From NCBI GenBank assembly GCA_036702865.1, contig DATNQD010000027.1, forward strand, positions 186,001 through 250,000: 64,000 bases of DNA. Reading direction: 5' to 3'. The position numbers and the translations under genes are program-made. The notes under the pieces are model-generated. The model was given only the letters and a program-made list of their open reading frames with translations. It did no database searches and was not told where the DNA came from. This DNA comes from Trichocoleus sp. GTDB lineage: Bacteria; Cyanobacteriota; Cyanobacteriia; Elainellales; Elainellaceae. Positions 19,426 to 28,202 of this stretch are shown here, one piece after another. The first letter of the stretch is position 1. Every line of letters starts with the position of its first letter.

Positions 19426-20367
19426 CTAGAGAGAAGAGAGATTAGGCACGATCGAAGAATTTGTCCAGCCTGTTCCTTCGTAGATTCTGGGAAACTGCTC
19501 TGGATGCAGAATCTCCGCCAAGATCTCTAAGGAATCCACCAAGCGTGGACCCGGACGGTTGAAATATTGATTGCCGTCAGTGATGTAAACTTGCTCAGTT
19601 TGTACTGCTTTAAGCGTTGCCCAACCAGGATGCTGAGTCAGCAAAGCAGATTCTTGCCAGGTGCGCTCCAGGTTAAACCCACAAGGCATAAGTATGATGA
19701 CATCTGGATTTGCTGCGATTAAGGCTTCCCATTGCAGCCAGGGCGAATGTTCACCAACGCTGCCAAAAATCGATCGTCCGCCTGCCATTTCCACGAGTTC
19801 AGGAATCCAGTTTCCGGCTGCCATCAGTGGCTCAACCCACTCAATACAGGCAACGCCAGGACGATCGCTTGCTGCCAAATTTTGAGTTCGTTCAACACAA
19901 GTTTTGACTCGCCTTTGAAGCTGCGCGAGTGGTTCTGTGGCTGAGACTCCTAGAGCACTGGCAACAAGCTCAATGTCTGCCCAGATTTCTGTTAATCGAT
20001 TGGGCTGCAGCGAAATAATTTGTGTCTGGTTGTGGGTCAGGGCGGCGACTGCTTGTTCTACATCATTCAGGCTAACCGCACAAACCTCACACTGCGCCTG
20101 CGTCAAAATATGAGTTGGTTGCAAGGCTTCCAGCACTTCTGTTTTCACCCGATAGACGCTCAATGCTGATTGCAGCAAATCTGTGACCCGATCGTGAATT
20201 TCCTGGCTGCTGCCTTCCGGGTTAAACTTTGGCTCCGTACAGACGGGGAGTTCTTGAACTTGGGGTGGGTAGTCACATTCATGCGATCGACCGACTAGAG
20301 AAGCAGTCAGTCCCAAACAATCAACGATTTCGGTGGCACTGGGGATGAGAGAAATAATCCGGGGCAT
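19426..20367 (-). CDS. Cobalamin-binding protein, BtuF/FepB-type fold, without signal peptide
   Basis: A 313-residue protein of the helical-backbone periplasmic-binding family (COG0614), closest to cobalamin-binding members. It begins RIISLIPSATEIVDCLGLTA, continues with VGRSHECDYPPQVQELPVCT, and has PDVIILMPCGFNLERTW and an FNRPGPRLVDSLEILAEIL C-terminal block. There is no signal peptide or lipobox, and no ABC permease or ATPase nearby. So it is either cytoplasmic or exported by an unseen route. Similar signal-less proteins occur in other cyanobacteria. The role is uncertain. Confidence 0.85.
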   Translation of the reverse strand: MPRIISLIPSATEIVDCLGLTASLVGRSHECDYPPQVQELPVCTEPKFNPEGSSQEIHDRVTDLLQSALSVYRVKTEVLEALQPTHILTQAQCEVCAVSLNDVEQAVAALTHNQTQIISLQPNRLTEIWADIELVASALGVSATEPLAQLQRRVKTCVERTQNLAASDRPGVACIEWVEPLMAAGNWIPELVEMAGGRSIFGSVGEHSPWLQWEALIAANPDVIILMPCGFNLERTWQESALLTQHPGWATLKAVQTEQVYITDGNQYFNRPGPRLVDSLEILAEILHPEQFPRIYEGTGWTNSSIVPNLSSL

Positions 20368-20449
20368 GGGGAAACAGGAGGAGGAGTAAAAGTTGGGTAG
20401 TATCTTATTTGGCGCGTTGTCGTTTGGCTTTTATCGATGGATGGTTTTT

Positions 20450-21043
20450 ATGGCTCTGGCTCCCTGGCGATCGAAGCTAACAGGTGTATTACATCGGAAT
20501 CGATCGTTAGTTTATGCTCGCTATTTGCAGTTAGCAACAGTGCGATTAGATGGGCGTCCGGCAAACCGAACTCTAGTCTTTCGAGACTTTTGGGGTGAAA
20601 CGAATCAACTCAAATTTATTACAGACGATCGGAGCGAGAAGATTGACCAGATCGATCAACAGCCTTGGGCTGAAGCTTGCTGGTATTTTCCCAAAACGCG
20701 AGAACAGTTTCGCTTGTTGGGCAGTTTAAAACTGGTGCGCGCCGATGATCCTGATCCGGTGCTACTGGAAGCGAGAAGAATACAGTGGCAAGCGTTATCA
20801 GCCGCCGCCCGAATTCAGTTTGTTTGGGCAGACCCACGCCAGCCCAGAGCCGAAGCGAGTGCGTTTGACCCACCGCCACCAGATGCGATCGAACCGACTG
20901 CTAATTTTTGCCTGCTGTTGCTCGACCCAAGCCAGGTTGACCATCTGGAGCTTCGAGGAGAACCCCAAACCCGCACGCTTTATACACGTCGATCGAGTCC
21001 GACTGAACAATCAGAATGGGTCATTCAAAACGTTAATCCGTAG
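20450..21043 (+). CDS. FMN-dependent pyridoxamine-phosphate-oxidase-like flavoprotein (Npun_F5749/Alr4036 type)
   Basis: A split-barrel flavoprotein of about 197 residues related to pyridoxamine 5'-phosphate oxidase. MALAPWRSKLTGVLHRNRSL at the N-terminus, YLQLATVRLDGRPANRTLVF (FMN phosphate contact region), FITDDRSEKIDQI and the C-terminal FCLLLLDPSQVDHLEL match the cyanobacterial Alr4036-like group. I chose the ATG at 20450 because family members begin at that ALAPWR block; a TTG at 20393 and an ATG at 20441 are possible. Substrate unknown. It is divergent from the cobalamin-binding-type gene by about 80 bases. Confidence 0.85.
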   Translation: MALAPWRSKLTGVLHRNRSLVYARYLQLATVRLDGRPANRTLVFRDFWGETNQLKFITDDRSEKIDQIDQQPWAEACWYFPKTREQFRLLGSLKLVRADDPDPVLLEARRIQWQALSAAARIQFVWADPRQPRAEASAFDPPPPDAIEPTANFCLLLLDPSQVDHLELRGEPQTRTLYTRRSSPTEQSEWVIQNVNP

Positions 21044-21095
21044 ATTTGGATCAGAGGTAGATTGAGATCAGAGATTGTGGAAAGCTGGACTCAGT

Positions 21096-21884
21096 CTAGA
21101 TCCCAGACCCATCCAAAAACTGTTCAATCACCTTGGAATCAATCCGGCAGCTTGCTGTCACTGGAACCCTTGTTGAATCCTCAGGCATTGAGTCTTGAGG
21201 TGAAAGTTCGCTTGACTTTTGCAAAGCGGGATTTGGTTTCTGGAGGCTTTGCATCTGCTGCTCCAAATTTTCGATGCGATCGAGCAATGCGCGAATTACC
21301 TGAGCTTCGGAGTCGGGCAGGCGTCCGTGATCGAGAGGGTCAACCCGTTCTCCAGCGCGAAAGACAATTCGACCGGGAACTCCAACAACAGTGCAATCTG
21401 AGGGGACATTCCGCAAAACGACAGATCCCGCTCCAATCCGCACATTGTTACCAATTTCGATATTGCCTAAAACCTTTGCCCCTGCCCCAACAACAACATT
21501 TTCGCCCAATGTTGGGTGACGCTTGCCGCTCTCTTTTCCAGTACCGCCCAGCGTTACACCCTGGTAGATCAGGGCATAATCACCGATAATTGCCGTTTCA
21601 CCAATCACAACACCCATCCCATGATCGATGAAGACGCCGTGCCCAATTTGCGCGCCAGGGTGGATTTCAATCCCGGTCAAAAAGCGAGCAATATGAGAAA
21701 TCAATCGTGGAATAAACGGCACTTTGAGCTGGTTTAGGACATGAGCAAAGCGATAGAACATGAGTGCCTGTAAACCGGGATAGCAGAACAAGACCTCCAG
21801 CCAGTTCCGCGCCGCAGGGTCACGATCGAAGATGATGCGAAAATCGGCACTCAGCGTTTTAATCACAGCATTTAGCACAGGCAT
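21096..21884 (-). CDS. cysE: Serine O-acetyltransferase
   Basis: CysE acetylates serine with acetyl-CoA, the first committed step of cysteine synthesis. The 262 residues begin with a helical domain (LSADFRIIFDRDPAARNWLE), followed by the hexapeptide beta helix: GIEIHPGAQIGHGVFIDHGM with the catalytic His, GVTLGGTGKESGKRHPTLG and VVGVPGRIVF. The C-terminal 70 residues form a coiled coil (IRALLDRIENLEQQMQSLQK) and a low-complexity tail longer than in short plant-type enzymes. The gene is monocistronic. Confidence 0.96.
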   Translation of the reverse strand: MPVLNAVIKTLSADFRIIFDRDPAARNWLEVLFCYPGLQALMFYRFAHVLNQLKVPFIPRLISHIARFLTGIEIHPGAQIGHGVFIDHGMGVVIGETAIIGDYALIYQGVTLGGTGKESGKRHPTLGENVVVGAGAKVLGNIEIGNNVRIGAGSVVLRNVPSDCTVVGVPGRIVFRAGERVDPLDHGRLPDSEAQVIRALLDRIENLEQQMQSLQKPNPALQKSSELSPQDSMPEDSTRVPVTASCRIDSKVIEQFLDGSGI

Positions 21885-21990
21885 CTACCCCGGTTGCAAT
21901 AAAAATAGACCACCAACTTTAAAGGCTAATACATTTCGATTCCGGTTGAATGAATTTATGATGATACAACGATAGAATTTGTTGAATTAA

Positions 21991-22338
21991 TCAGGGCGAT
22001 CGATCTTTGAGCAGTCGATGGATTCCTTGTAGCTCAACCAGGATAGTTTTGAGTAACTCTTGAGTCACGCTTTCAGTCGGTTGCTGAACTTCGATTGTCA
22101 CTTGTTTAATCCCTAGCACATCCTGAGCAAACCGTGCTACTTCATTGGGGTGAAACAGCAGGGGATCATCTTTGTTGACGCGCAACTCTGGGTTGAGTTT
22201 GCGGAAGTCGTAGCCAGGATTCAGTTCTGAGGGGTTGGTGTTGGCGTAGCGATAGACTGAAGCACGCGATCGATTCAGCGCTTTTTGGACGGACTCCACG
22301 GTCATGAGTCCTTGGGGTGTTGGGGAGTCGAGATCCAT
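21991..22338 (-). CDS. Putative helix-turn-helix protein, conserved hypothetical
   Basis: A 115-residue protein from the ATG at 22338; the open frame continues upstream to 22452, but those 38 residues look unlike a conserved N-terminus. Residues 10-30, GLMTVESVQKALNRSRASVY, resemble a MerR/excisionase-like winged helix, followed by RYANTNPSELNPGYDFRKLN. A C-terminal helix (TQELLKTILVELQGIHRLLK) could dimerise. I recognise the pattern as a cyanobacterial conserved hypothetical but can name no function. DNA binding is an inference from the helix pattern only. Confidence 0.65.
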   Translation of the reverse strand: MDLDSPTPQGLMTVESVQKALNRSRASVYRYANTNPSELNPGYDFRKLNPELRVNKDDPLLFHPNEVARFAQDVLGIKQVTIEVQQPTESVTQELLKTILVELQGIHRLLKDRSP

Positions 22339-22602
22339 GCAGATGCAGTAGTAAGAAGCTGACAGAGGAGACAGAAAAACCCGGATGGCAAACATCAGGG
22401 TATTCATCAGATTCTTAGTGTACGACGAACTAGTCTTAAAAAGAGACAGCAATCCAGCGAGATTGCTTTTCCGGCAGATGATAGGGTTTGGCGAGTAGGG
22501 GATCGGAGCAAATCATCGGCTAGATTAAGGTTCCAGCTCGATCGGGTATTTTACAGGTGAATCAAACTGTAACTAAACCGCCAAACTCATTCTGTGGCTT
22601 AC

Positions 22603-24594
22603 TTACACACTGATCTCTAGTGCAAAGCTGCGGATCTTGCCTGAATCCTGAGCGGCTTTATCAGCAACTTCCAGCGTCCAGTTTCCTGTCGGTACTTTTC
22701 CGGTTAACTCAGCAAGTCGAGGTGTGCTGGCACTGTCATAGGTTTTCTTGATGTTGTCTGTACCGCCCCCAGTCCGGTTGTGCAAGACGATCGGCGTTAC
22801 ACCTATGGCTTCAGGGGCATAAACCGTCACAATTAAATCTCCGATGTAGGGATGCTCAACATCGACCGTAATCTTGATAGATTTGATCGCTTTTGTTGCG
22901 GCAACTGCCAACGGCAAACGAGCCGTATCTAGATCTTTAACGGGAATATCTTGAGCAATTTTATAAGTGGTAGTTGGGGTTTGCTGATTGGGAACCGCTA
23001 GCTCAACCGCTTTTCGAGCATTGACTCGCCCATAGCCATAAAGAGGACTGCGACCATTGGCATCATAGTTGCCGCCTAAAGGATCAATTCGATCGCAAGA
23101 CTGCCTTAAGATCTCGCGCACCTGATCCCAGCGCAAATCAGGATTCCGGGCAATAATCAGCGCTGCTACCCCTGCCACACCTGGAGCCGAACTAGAGGTT
23201 CCACCAAATCCGTTGGTATAGTTGCCCCTAGGATCTCCTCGGAGCACATCACCGCCGTTATAGCCCACTGTGCCCGATCGATCGGTTGTCCAGATGCCTG
23301 TAGTTAGGGCAGGTTTGCCGTCATTGCTGGGGAAAGAGCACCAGACAGCTTTACCAAAATCGCTGTAAGCACTGCGTTGACTCGTATCATTGCAGGCAGC
23401 CACCGCAATTACTTTCGCGTAGCTGGCATAGCCGTCATTATCGACACTTTCGTTACCGTTTCCGGCTGCAAAAATGACCACGCAGCCTTTGCCATTCCGT
23501 CCCTGGCTCACAGCATAGTCGATCGCCAATCGCGTTGAGTCGGGTAAGGGTACGACCTGGTTATGCAATGGATCAGTGTTATCCCACCAGGCACCATCCG
23601 GTGGCCCCCAGCTACAGGAAATCACATCGGCACCATTCCGAGCCGCCCAAACAAAGGCATCGGCTTCTGCCTGCGAACCCAGCCCAGAGGCTAACCGAAT
23701 TGGAATAAGTTTTGCTCCGGGTGCAACTCCTGAGGCTCCAAAATTGCCATTAGCGCAGGCAACCCCAGCACAGGCAGTGCCGTGATCTTCAGCCCGTCCA
23801 GGTCTTGGATCGGCAGTCTGGCGAGTCACATCCCAGGGAGCAATAATCTTACCGGAGGAGCGAAATTCTTCATGGTCAATGTCTACTCCATCATCAATAA
23901 CGGCAACGATCGCCCCTGTACCATTACTAAGCGACCAAGCAGCTTCAACATTCGCGCTGGCATCAATAACGCGATTGTTAATGGTTGCCTTAGCAAGATG
24001 CCACTGATTCGGGAAGACTTTGCGTTCTCGCGTATCACTGACCAACTCGGGGTGGCAAAATTCAACGATCGGTTCTTGCAGCAGCGCCTCGGCAATCTCG
24101 AAGACGATCAGTCCGGTATCTTTTGGTGCACTGATAAAAAAGGCATTGCGGGCATAGTCAAGCTGGCGTTTAACCATGAGACCATAGCGCAGCAAGAGTT
24201 CCTGACAGGCATCTGGAGATTGGTCGTCGAAAAACTTGATAAAGAAATTCTCGGTATAAACGATGGGCTGATTCGATCGCACATCTACCAGAACTCGCCC
24301 AGCAAACTCAACTGCGGGTTCCGCTTTCAAAACCTCTCTAGCAATATCCCGGAGTGAACTATCGGGCTGAGGTACTTTGCTCTGGAGGATCTCAACTCCG
24401 GCATGGCGAAAGCGCGTTTTCAGCTCATAGTGTTGGTTCAACATCTGGTGGGTGGTTGGCTCTAGGGGCGTCACCTCAAACGATCGATGGCACAGCAGAA
24501 CCATCCGACTCGAGGTGCGAACTGCCAGATGATCATCACTGACTATAAATTCATACGCCTGACCGTTCTTGCCGCCATACTGTACCCTTACCAT
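22603..24594 (-). CDS. prcA: Calcium-dependent subtilisin-like protease with P domain (PrcA-like)
   Basis: A 663-residue S8 (kexin-type) serine protease, matching cyanobacterial PrcA in length and layout. Residues 1-190 form a propeptide-like region. The catalytic domain spans about 200-535 with Asp234 (AVIDDGVDID), His271 (EDHGTACAGVA), oxyanion Asn379 (FAAGNGN) and Ser467 (GGTSSSAPGVAG). A P domain (about 545-663, KITVDVEHPYIGDLIVTVYA) ends the chain. There is no signal peptide; PrcA is likewise considered intracellular. GAGGAGGAG before the ATG is a very strong ribosome-binding site. A divergent gene encodes a protein resembling the propeptide region. Confidence 0.9.
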   Translation of the reverse strand: MVRVQYGGKNGQAYEFIVSDDHLAVRTSSRMVLLCHRSFEVTPLEPTTHQMLNQHYELKTRFRHAGVEILQSKVPQPDSSLRDIAREVLKAEPAVEFAGRVLVDVRSNQPIVYTENFFIKFFDDQSPDACQELLLRYGLMVKRQLDYARNAFFISAPKDTGLIVFEIAEALLQEPIVEFCHPELVSDTRERKVFPNQWHLAKATINNRVIDASANVEAAWSLSNGTGAIVAVIDDGVDIDHEEFRSSGKIIAPWDVTRQTADPRPGRAEDHGTACAGVACANGNFGASGVAPGAKLIPIRLASGLGSQAEADAFVWAARNGADVISCSWGPPDGAWWDNTDPLHNQVVPLPDSTRLAIDYAVSQGRNGKGCVVIFAAGNGNESVDNDGYASYAKVIAVAACNDTSQRSAYSDFGKAVWCSFPSNDGKPALTTGIWTTDRSGTVGYNGGDVLRGDPRGNYTNGFGGTSSSAPGVAGVAALIIARNPDLRWDQVREILRQSCDRIDPLGGNYDANGRSPLYGYGRVNARKAVELAVPNQQTPTTTYKIAQDIPVKDLDTARLPLAVAATKAIKSIKITVDVEHPYIGDLIVTVYAPEAIGVTPIVLHNRTGGGTDNIKKTYDSASTPRLAELTGKVPTGNWTLEVADKAAQDSGKIRSFALEISV

Positions 24595-24816
24595 GCTGCT
24601 CCTCCTCGGACGCGAGCGTTTCTGTGTGTGTTATAGCTGCGATGCCATTGCGATTGCCATAGACTGAGAGAAATTTAACATCTGTTCAGACGGTATTTTG
24701 TCTAGCTTTATTTGGGGCTGCGCTAGGGTAGGAGCAAGCGGAGCATTGTGGAATCTAATTGTACGGATGAGATTTGCGGTTAGACGACTGCCAGTCAATG
24801 GGTCAGGGGATGCGAT

Positions 24817-25317
24817 ATGAGTGTGCAGCAAAATCAATTTCAGCAATATCCCGAAGAAGTCACTGTTAACAATACTCATACGGTCGTTTATTCGCTGACA
24901 TCGGGTTACTATGCCGTGCATTTTAAGGAATCTATAGCCACCCTTCCCCATGCCGTTCAAATCATCAGCAACGAAATTGCTATTTTTCAGGGAGAACCAG
25001 GTCTTCCTAAACAGCTAACCCAGGCTGCAACAATTACTGCTGTTTATGCCCTGGAACCGAGTGGCTTGATGGCAGTTCCAACAGGGCAGGTGATGATTCG
25101 CTTTGCAGAAAGCGTGGCGATCGAATCTCAAGAAGCCGTCATTCGAGCTGCAGGCTATGAAATTGCCCAAACCCTTTTTTATGCGCCGCATACAGCCTGG
25201 CTCCGAGCAACATCTGGGGAAGTGGCAGATGCCCTCTGCTGGATCTCTCGTTTAAAGGCGATCGATCAAGTTGAGCATGTAGAGCCGCAGATGGTGATGG
25301 GGCGATCGATGAAGTAG
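24817..25317 (+). CDS. Small protein resembling the propeptide region of the adjacent subtilase
   Basis: A 166-residue protein with no signal peptide and no catalytic residues. Residues about 85-158 align by eye with residues 105-185 of the PrcA-like protease. Matching blocks include VPTGQVMIRFAESV against VYTENFFIKFFDDQ, AGYEIAQTLFYAPHTAWLRA against YGLMVKRQLDYARNAFFISA, and VEHVEPQMV against VEFCHPELV. The N-terminal YYAVHFKES also resembles HLAVRTSSR. AGGGGA lies 8 bases before the ATG. Subtilase propeptides fold and inhibit their protease, so a stand-alone inhibitor or folding helper is plausible but unproven. Confidence 0.7.
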   Translation: MSVQQNQFQQYPEEVTVNNTHTVVYSLTSGYYAVHFKESIATLPHAVQIISNEIAIFQGEPGLPKQLTQAATITAVYALEPSGLMAVPTGQVMIRFAESVAIESQEAVIRAAGYEIAQTLFYAPHTAWLRATSGEVADALCWISRLKAIDQVEHVEPQMVMGRSMK

Positions 25318-25354
25318 GGGAGAGGCTTACCTTCTGGCTCCTGACCCCTGCTCT

Positions 25355-27469
25355 TTAGCCGATTGGTAAGGTGAACCAAAAAGTCGTACCCTGGGCAAGC
25401 TTGCTTTCAACGCCGATCGCTCCACCATGCGCTTCCACAATTTGCCGACAGAGATAAAGCCCTAGCCCCAGTCCCACCGATTTTGGTCTTTTGTCGCCTC
25501 TGAAGTATGGGTCAAACAGGCGATCGAGCTGTTCTGGTTTGATACCAATGCCGTTGTCGCTAACGGTGCAATAGATCCATCTGTCCTCTTGCTTGGCTGC
25601 CAGGGTAATGGTCAGCCCAGGGGGGTTATGTTTGAGCGCATTGGCAAACAGGTTTTGGTAGACGCGGGCAAGCTGGAGTGGATCGACTATGACCAGTGGC
25701 AGATCTTCAGGAATGATGTTTTGAACGCTCGTTTGCTCTTTGTCGAACATGGGTTGCAGGTCAGAGAGGGCAGAGTTGACCAGCGATCGGAGTGCGAGCG
25801 GTTCAGGGTGCAGCGCAATGCCCCAAATCTCAGCGGCATGAGTGTCAATCAAAGAATTAATTAAATCAAGCTGACGTTGATTGCTGTCCTGCATTCGCTC
25901 CAGCACTTTGCGCGGCAGTTTCAAGTCATTTCCAGATTGCTCACTCAAGTTATTGAGTACCATTGCAGTTCCAATGACTGGATTTCGCAGATCATGCGAT
26001 ACGGCATGGAGAAAGAGGTTTAGCTGTCTTCTTAGTTCGGCTTCCAGGGTTTCGAGCTGCTGATTCTTTTGCTCTAGTCCGCGCGAGTATTCTTCAAGCT
26101 GCTGATGCGAGAGTTTTAGCTGCTGCCGCATGTGATTAAACGCATGAGCCATAATGCCTAGCTCGCCCGATCGCTGAATCCTAACTTCTCGCTCCCAATC
26201 TCCTGCTGCCAAATCTTCAGCAGCATGACTCAGTTCCAGAATGGGTCGGGTGATCCAACGACTGGTTGCAACTCCAGAAGCGATCGCAACCAGCAGCGCC
26301 AGCAGACAGAGCCAGATTGTTATGCGGGTGTTTTCGTTAATCTTTGCCATAAATTCCTCTTCAGGAATTACAACAACGACTAACCAATCCAATCCCTGGT
26401 ACTGAGAACGCTGATTGAGTGGAAACGGCTGAACTTTGACAAATCGCCGCCTGTCCCCGTCGTGAAACTCAAGCTCTTGAGGACGAGTAATGTTGCTGAA
26501 GGTGCCAAAGCCTTGTTGCAGAGATTCAGCTGTTCTCCTGGTCAGCTTATCCTGGCTTTCCTGAACATTGATCAAAACCTTCTCTTGGTTCTTGATCTGG
26601 TAAGGTCGCTCTTGGGTGGAGGTTGCAATTAGATTGCCATTAGGTTCAAGGATGAAAATCTGTCCTGTTTTGCCGACTTTTAAGTTGCAGAGAAACTGTC
26701 CAATTCCAGCTAAATTAAATGTCGCATCTGCAACTCCAATCAAATTTCCCTGTAAGTCATAAAGGGGACGATCGGCAGAAATGACGGGAGCATCATCGGT
26801 CACCGTAAAGTAGGGGTCAACCCAGACCAGAGAGCCTGCCTGAACTGCTTTCTGATACCAGGGCCGTTGGCGGGGATCATAAGGAATTCTGTTTTTGATG
26901 CCGGTTCGCCTGCCCCACCTGTTGACTGACCAAGTGATCATTCTGCTGTCTTTCCGGATGTCACGAACACTGGTTTCCAGTTCATTGTTTGCGTTGAAGC
27001 CAATATCAATGTAGTTTCCGGTTTCTGAAGCAAGCGCAATGAATGATAATCCGCCCTGCTGAGGCTTGTTCGCTTGAGGATTGCGGCAGCGTTGCTCTGT
27101 GAGAACAGGATCGCTAAATGGCTGGTCCTTAAACTGCTGAAACTGCTTCCACAGATAAGGTTCTAAACTTGCAATATTATTAGGGTCAATTAATCCGAGT
27201 CGGGCAGCATCGGCATTAATCTGAGTGACAAGCTTCGGCACGCTGAGATAGGTTTCTAGCGTTTGTTTTGTTCGATCGCTCGCCTCTTGCTCCAGTTGGC
27301 TCACCAGATCACGCACGGCATCCTGTCCATTCTGGTAAGACAAATAGCCTGTAATACTGACGATCGTTACAATTTGCAGCACAAACGGAATGATCAGAAT
27401 GGCTCGGAGGGGTAGCCGTCTAGAAACATTGGTAAGCGATTTAAGCAGCGTGTAGCGCAACGGTCGCAT
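25355..27469 (-). CDS. Membrane sensor histidine kinase with extracellular dCache-type domain
   Basis: A 704-residue orphan two-component sensor. It has TM1 at about 24-43, a periplasmic double-Cache domain at about 45-380 (IPYDPRQRPWYQKAVQAGSL and DPYFTVTDDAPVISADRPLY are typical), TM2 at about 383-403, and HAMP at about 403-455. A short coiled coil leads into HisKA with phospho-acceptor His492 in HAVSHDLRNPVIG. The HATPase domain shows NALKHN, DNGIGIKPEQ and GLGLGLYLCRQ. No response regulator is adjacent, so its partner is elsewhere. dCache domains usually bind small molecules such as amino acids; the ligand is unknown. Confidence 0.93.
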   Translation of the reverse strand: MRPLRYTLLKSLTNVSRRLPLRAILIIPFVLQIVTIVSITGYLSYQNGQDAVRDLVSQLEQEASDRTKQTLETYLSVPKLVTQINADAARLGLIDPNNIASLEPYLWKQFQQFKDQPFSDPVLTEQRCRNPQANKPQQGGLSFIALASETGNYIDIGFNANNELETSVRDIRKDSRMITWSVNRWGRRTGIKNRIPYDPRQRPWYQKAVQAGSLVWVDPYFTVTDDAPVISADRPLYDLQGNLIGVADATFNLAGIGQFLCNLKVGKTGQIFILEPNGNLIATSTQERPYQIKNQEKVLINVQESQDKLTRRTAESLQQGFGTFSNITRPQELEFHDGDRRRFVKVQPFPLNQRSQYQGLDWLVVVVIPEEEFMAKINENTRITIWLCLLALLVAIASGVATSRWITRPILELSHAAEDLAAGDWEREVRIQRSGELGIMAHAFNHMRQQLKLSHQQLEEYSRGLEQKNQQLETLEAELRRQLNLFLHAVSHDLRNPVIGTAMVLNNLSEQSGNDLKLPRKVLERMQDSNQRQLDLINSLIDTHAAEIWGIALHPEPLALRSLVNSALSDLQPMFDKEQTSVQNIIPEDLPLVIVDPLQLARVYQNLFANALKHNPPGLTITLAAKQEDRWIYCTVSDNGIGIKPEQLDRLFDPYFRGDKRPKSVGLGLGLYLCRQIVEAHGGAIGVESKLAQGTTFWFTLPIG
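26280..26287. repeat. HIP1 octamer GCGATCGC
   Basis: An exact copy of the highly iterated palindrome of cyanobacterial genomes. Other exact copies are at 34844-34851 and 52073-52080, and CGATCG-containing variants are scattered through almost every gene. Confidence 0.9.
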
Positions 27470-27617
27470 AAGAGTGGCAAACAGCCGACAATACCTCTAT
27501 TGTCTGGGAGGAAACGGTTTCTACGAAATTTGTAAGCTGGTCTTAACGATTGGTAATGAGCGATGAAAAGTGGAAGCTAGTTTCACACCCTGATTTAAAG
27601 CAACTTTAACTGATAAA

Positions 27618-28193
27618 TCAGCCTCTCCTGGCACAATCTTGCAGAATTTGAAGCAACGCTCGGTCTATCACTTGGTTGTCGTCCAATAGGCAAGAAAGAC
27701 GATCGAAGTTCACCCATGACCAGGTTGCATGCTCATCTGCTTGAAGGTGAATCTGGGCTTTTTCGGCGGCGGTGAGTTCAATTTGATAAGTCAAGTTCAG
27801 CGTGTGAGAGCCATGATGGCTGGGAGGCTGATGGCGAAAAGCAAAGCAGGTGGAATAAACCCCAATAAAATTAAAGCGATCGGGCTGCAAACCAGTTAGT
27901 TTGGTTTCGTTGGCAACCTGACGACAAATCGCTGCTTCTGGATTTTCTCCTGCTGTCATCCTGCCTCCAATAATCCACCAGGACGGGCGCGGATAGCGGT
28001 TACGCTTTGCTAACAAAACTTGCTGCTCACAGATTAAAACGGCATCAACGCAAGCAATCACTAAATGGTCAAGCGCAGTGCTGTAAACTTCTGTGGCTAA
28101 CCGATCGCCTGGGCAAACTGGATTGATCCGCTCAATCTCTTCATAATGTGATACGTGTGATACGCCGCCAAACTGCCTCATCGAATTTCTCAA
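27618..28193 (-). CDS. Nudix-fold hydrolase, GDP-mannose mannosyl hydrolase-like, with altered Nudix box
   Basis: A 191-residue protein with the Nudix fold: LDHLVIACVDAVLICEQQVL, LLAKRNRYPRPSWWIIGGRM, then the Nudix helix. The consensus GX5EX7REUXEEXGU is only partly kept. Gly77, Glu83, Arg91 and Glu96 are present, but the Glu after Arg is Gln92, the first Glu of the EE pair is Asn95 and the Gly is Lys98. GDP-mannose mannosyl hydrolases also deviate at the first of these positions and act on sugar nucleotides by a different route, so that relationship is the best guess. Ten bases separate it from the upstream small gene at 28203. Confidence 0.82.
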   Translation of the reverse strand: MRNSMRQFGGVSHVSHYEEIERINPVCPGDRLATEVYSTALDHLVIACVDAVLICEQQVLLAKRNRYPRPSWWIIGGRMTAGENPEAAICRQVANETKLTGLQPDRFNFIGVYSTCFAFRHQPPSHHGSHTLNLTYQIELTAAEKAQIHLQADEHATWSWVNFDRLSCLLDDNQVIDRALLQILQDCARRG

Positions 28194-28202
28194 GATAGAT
28201 TG

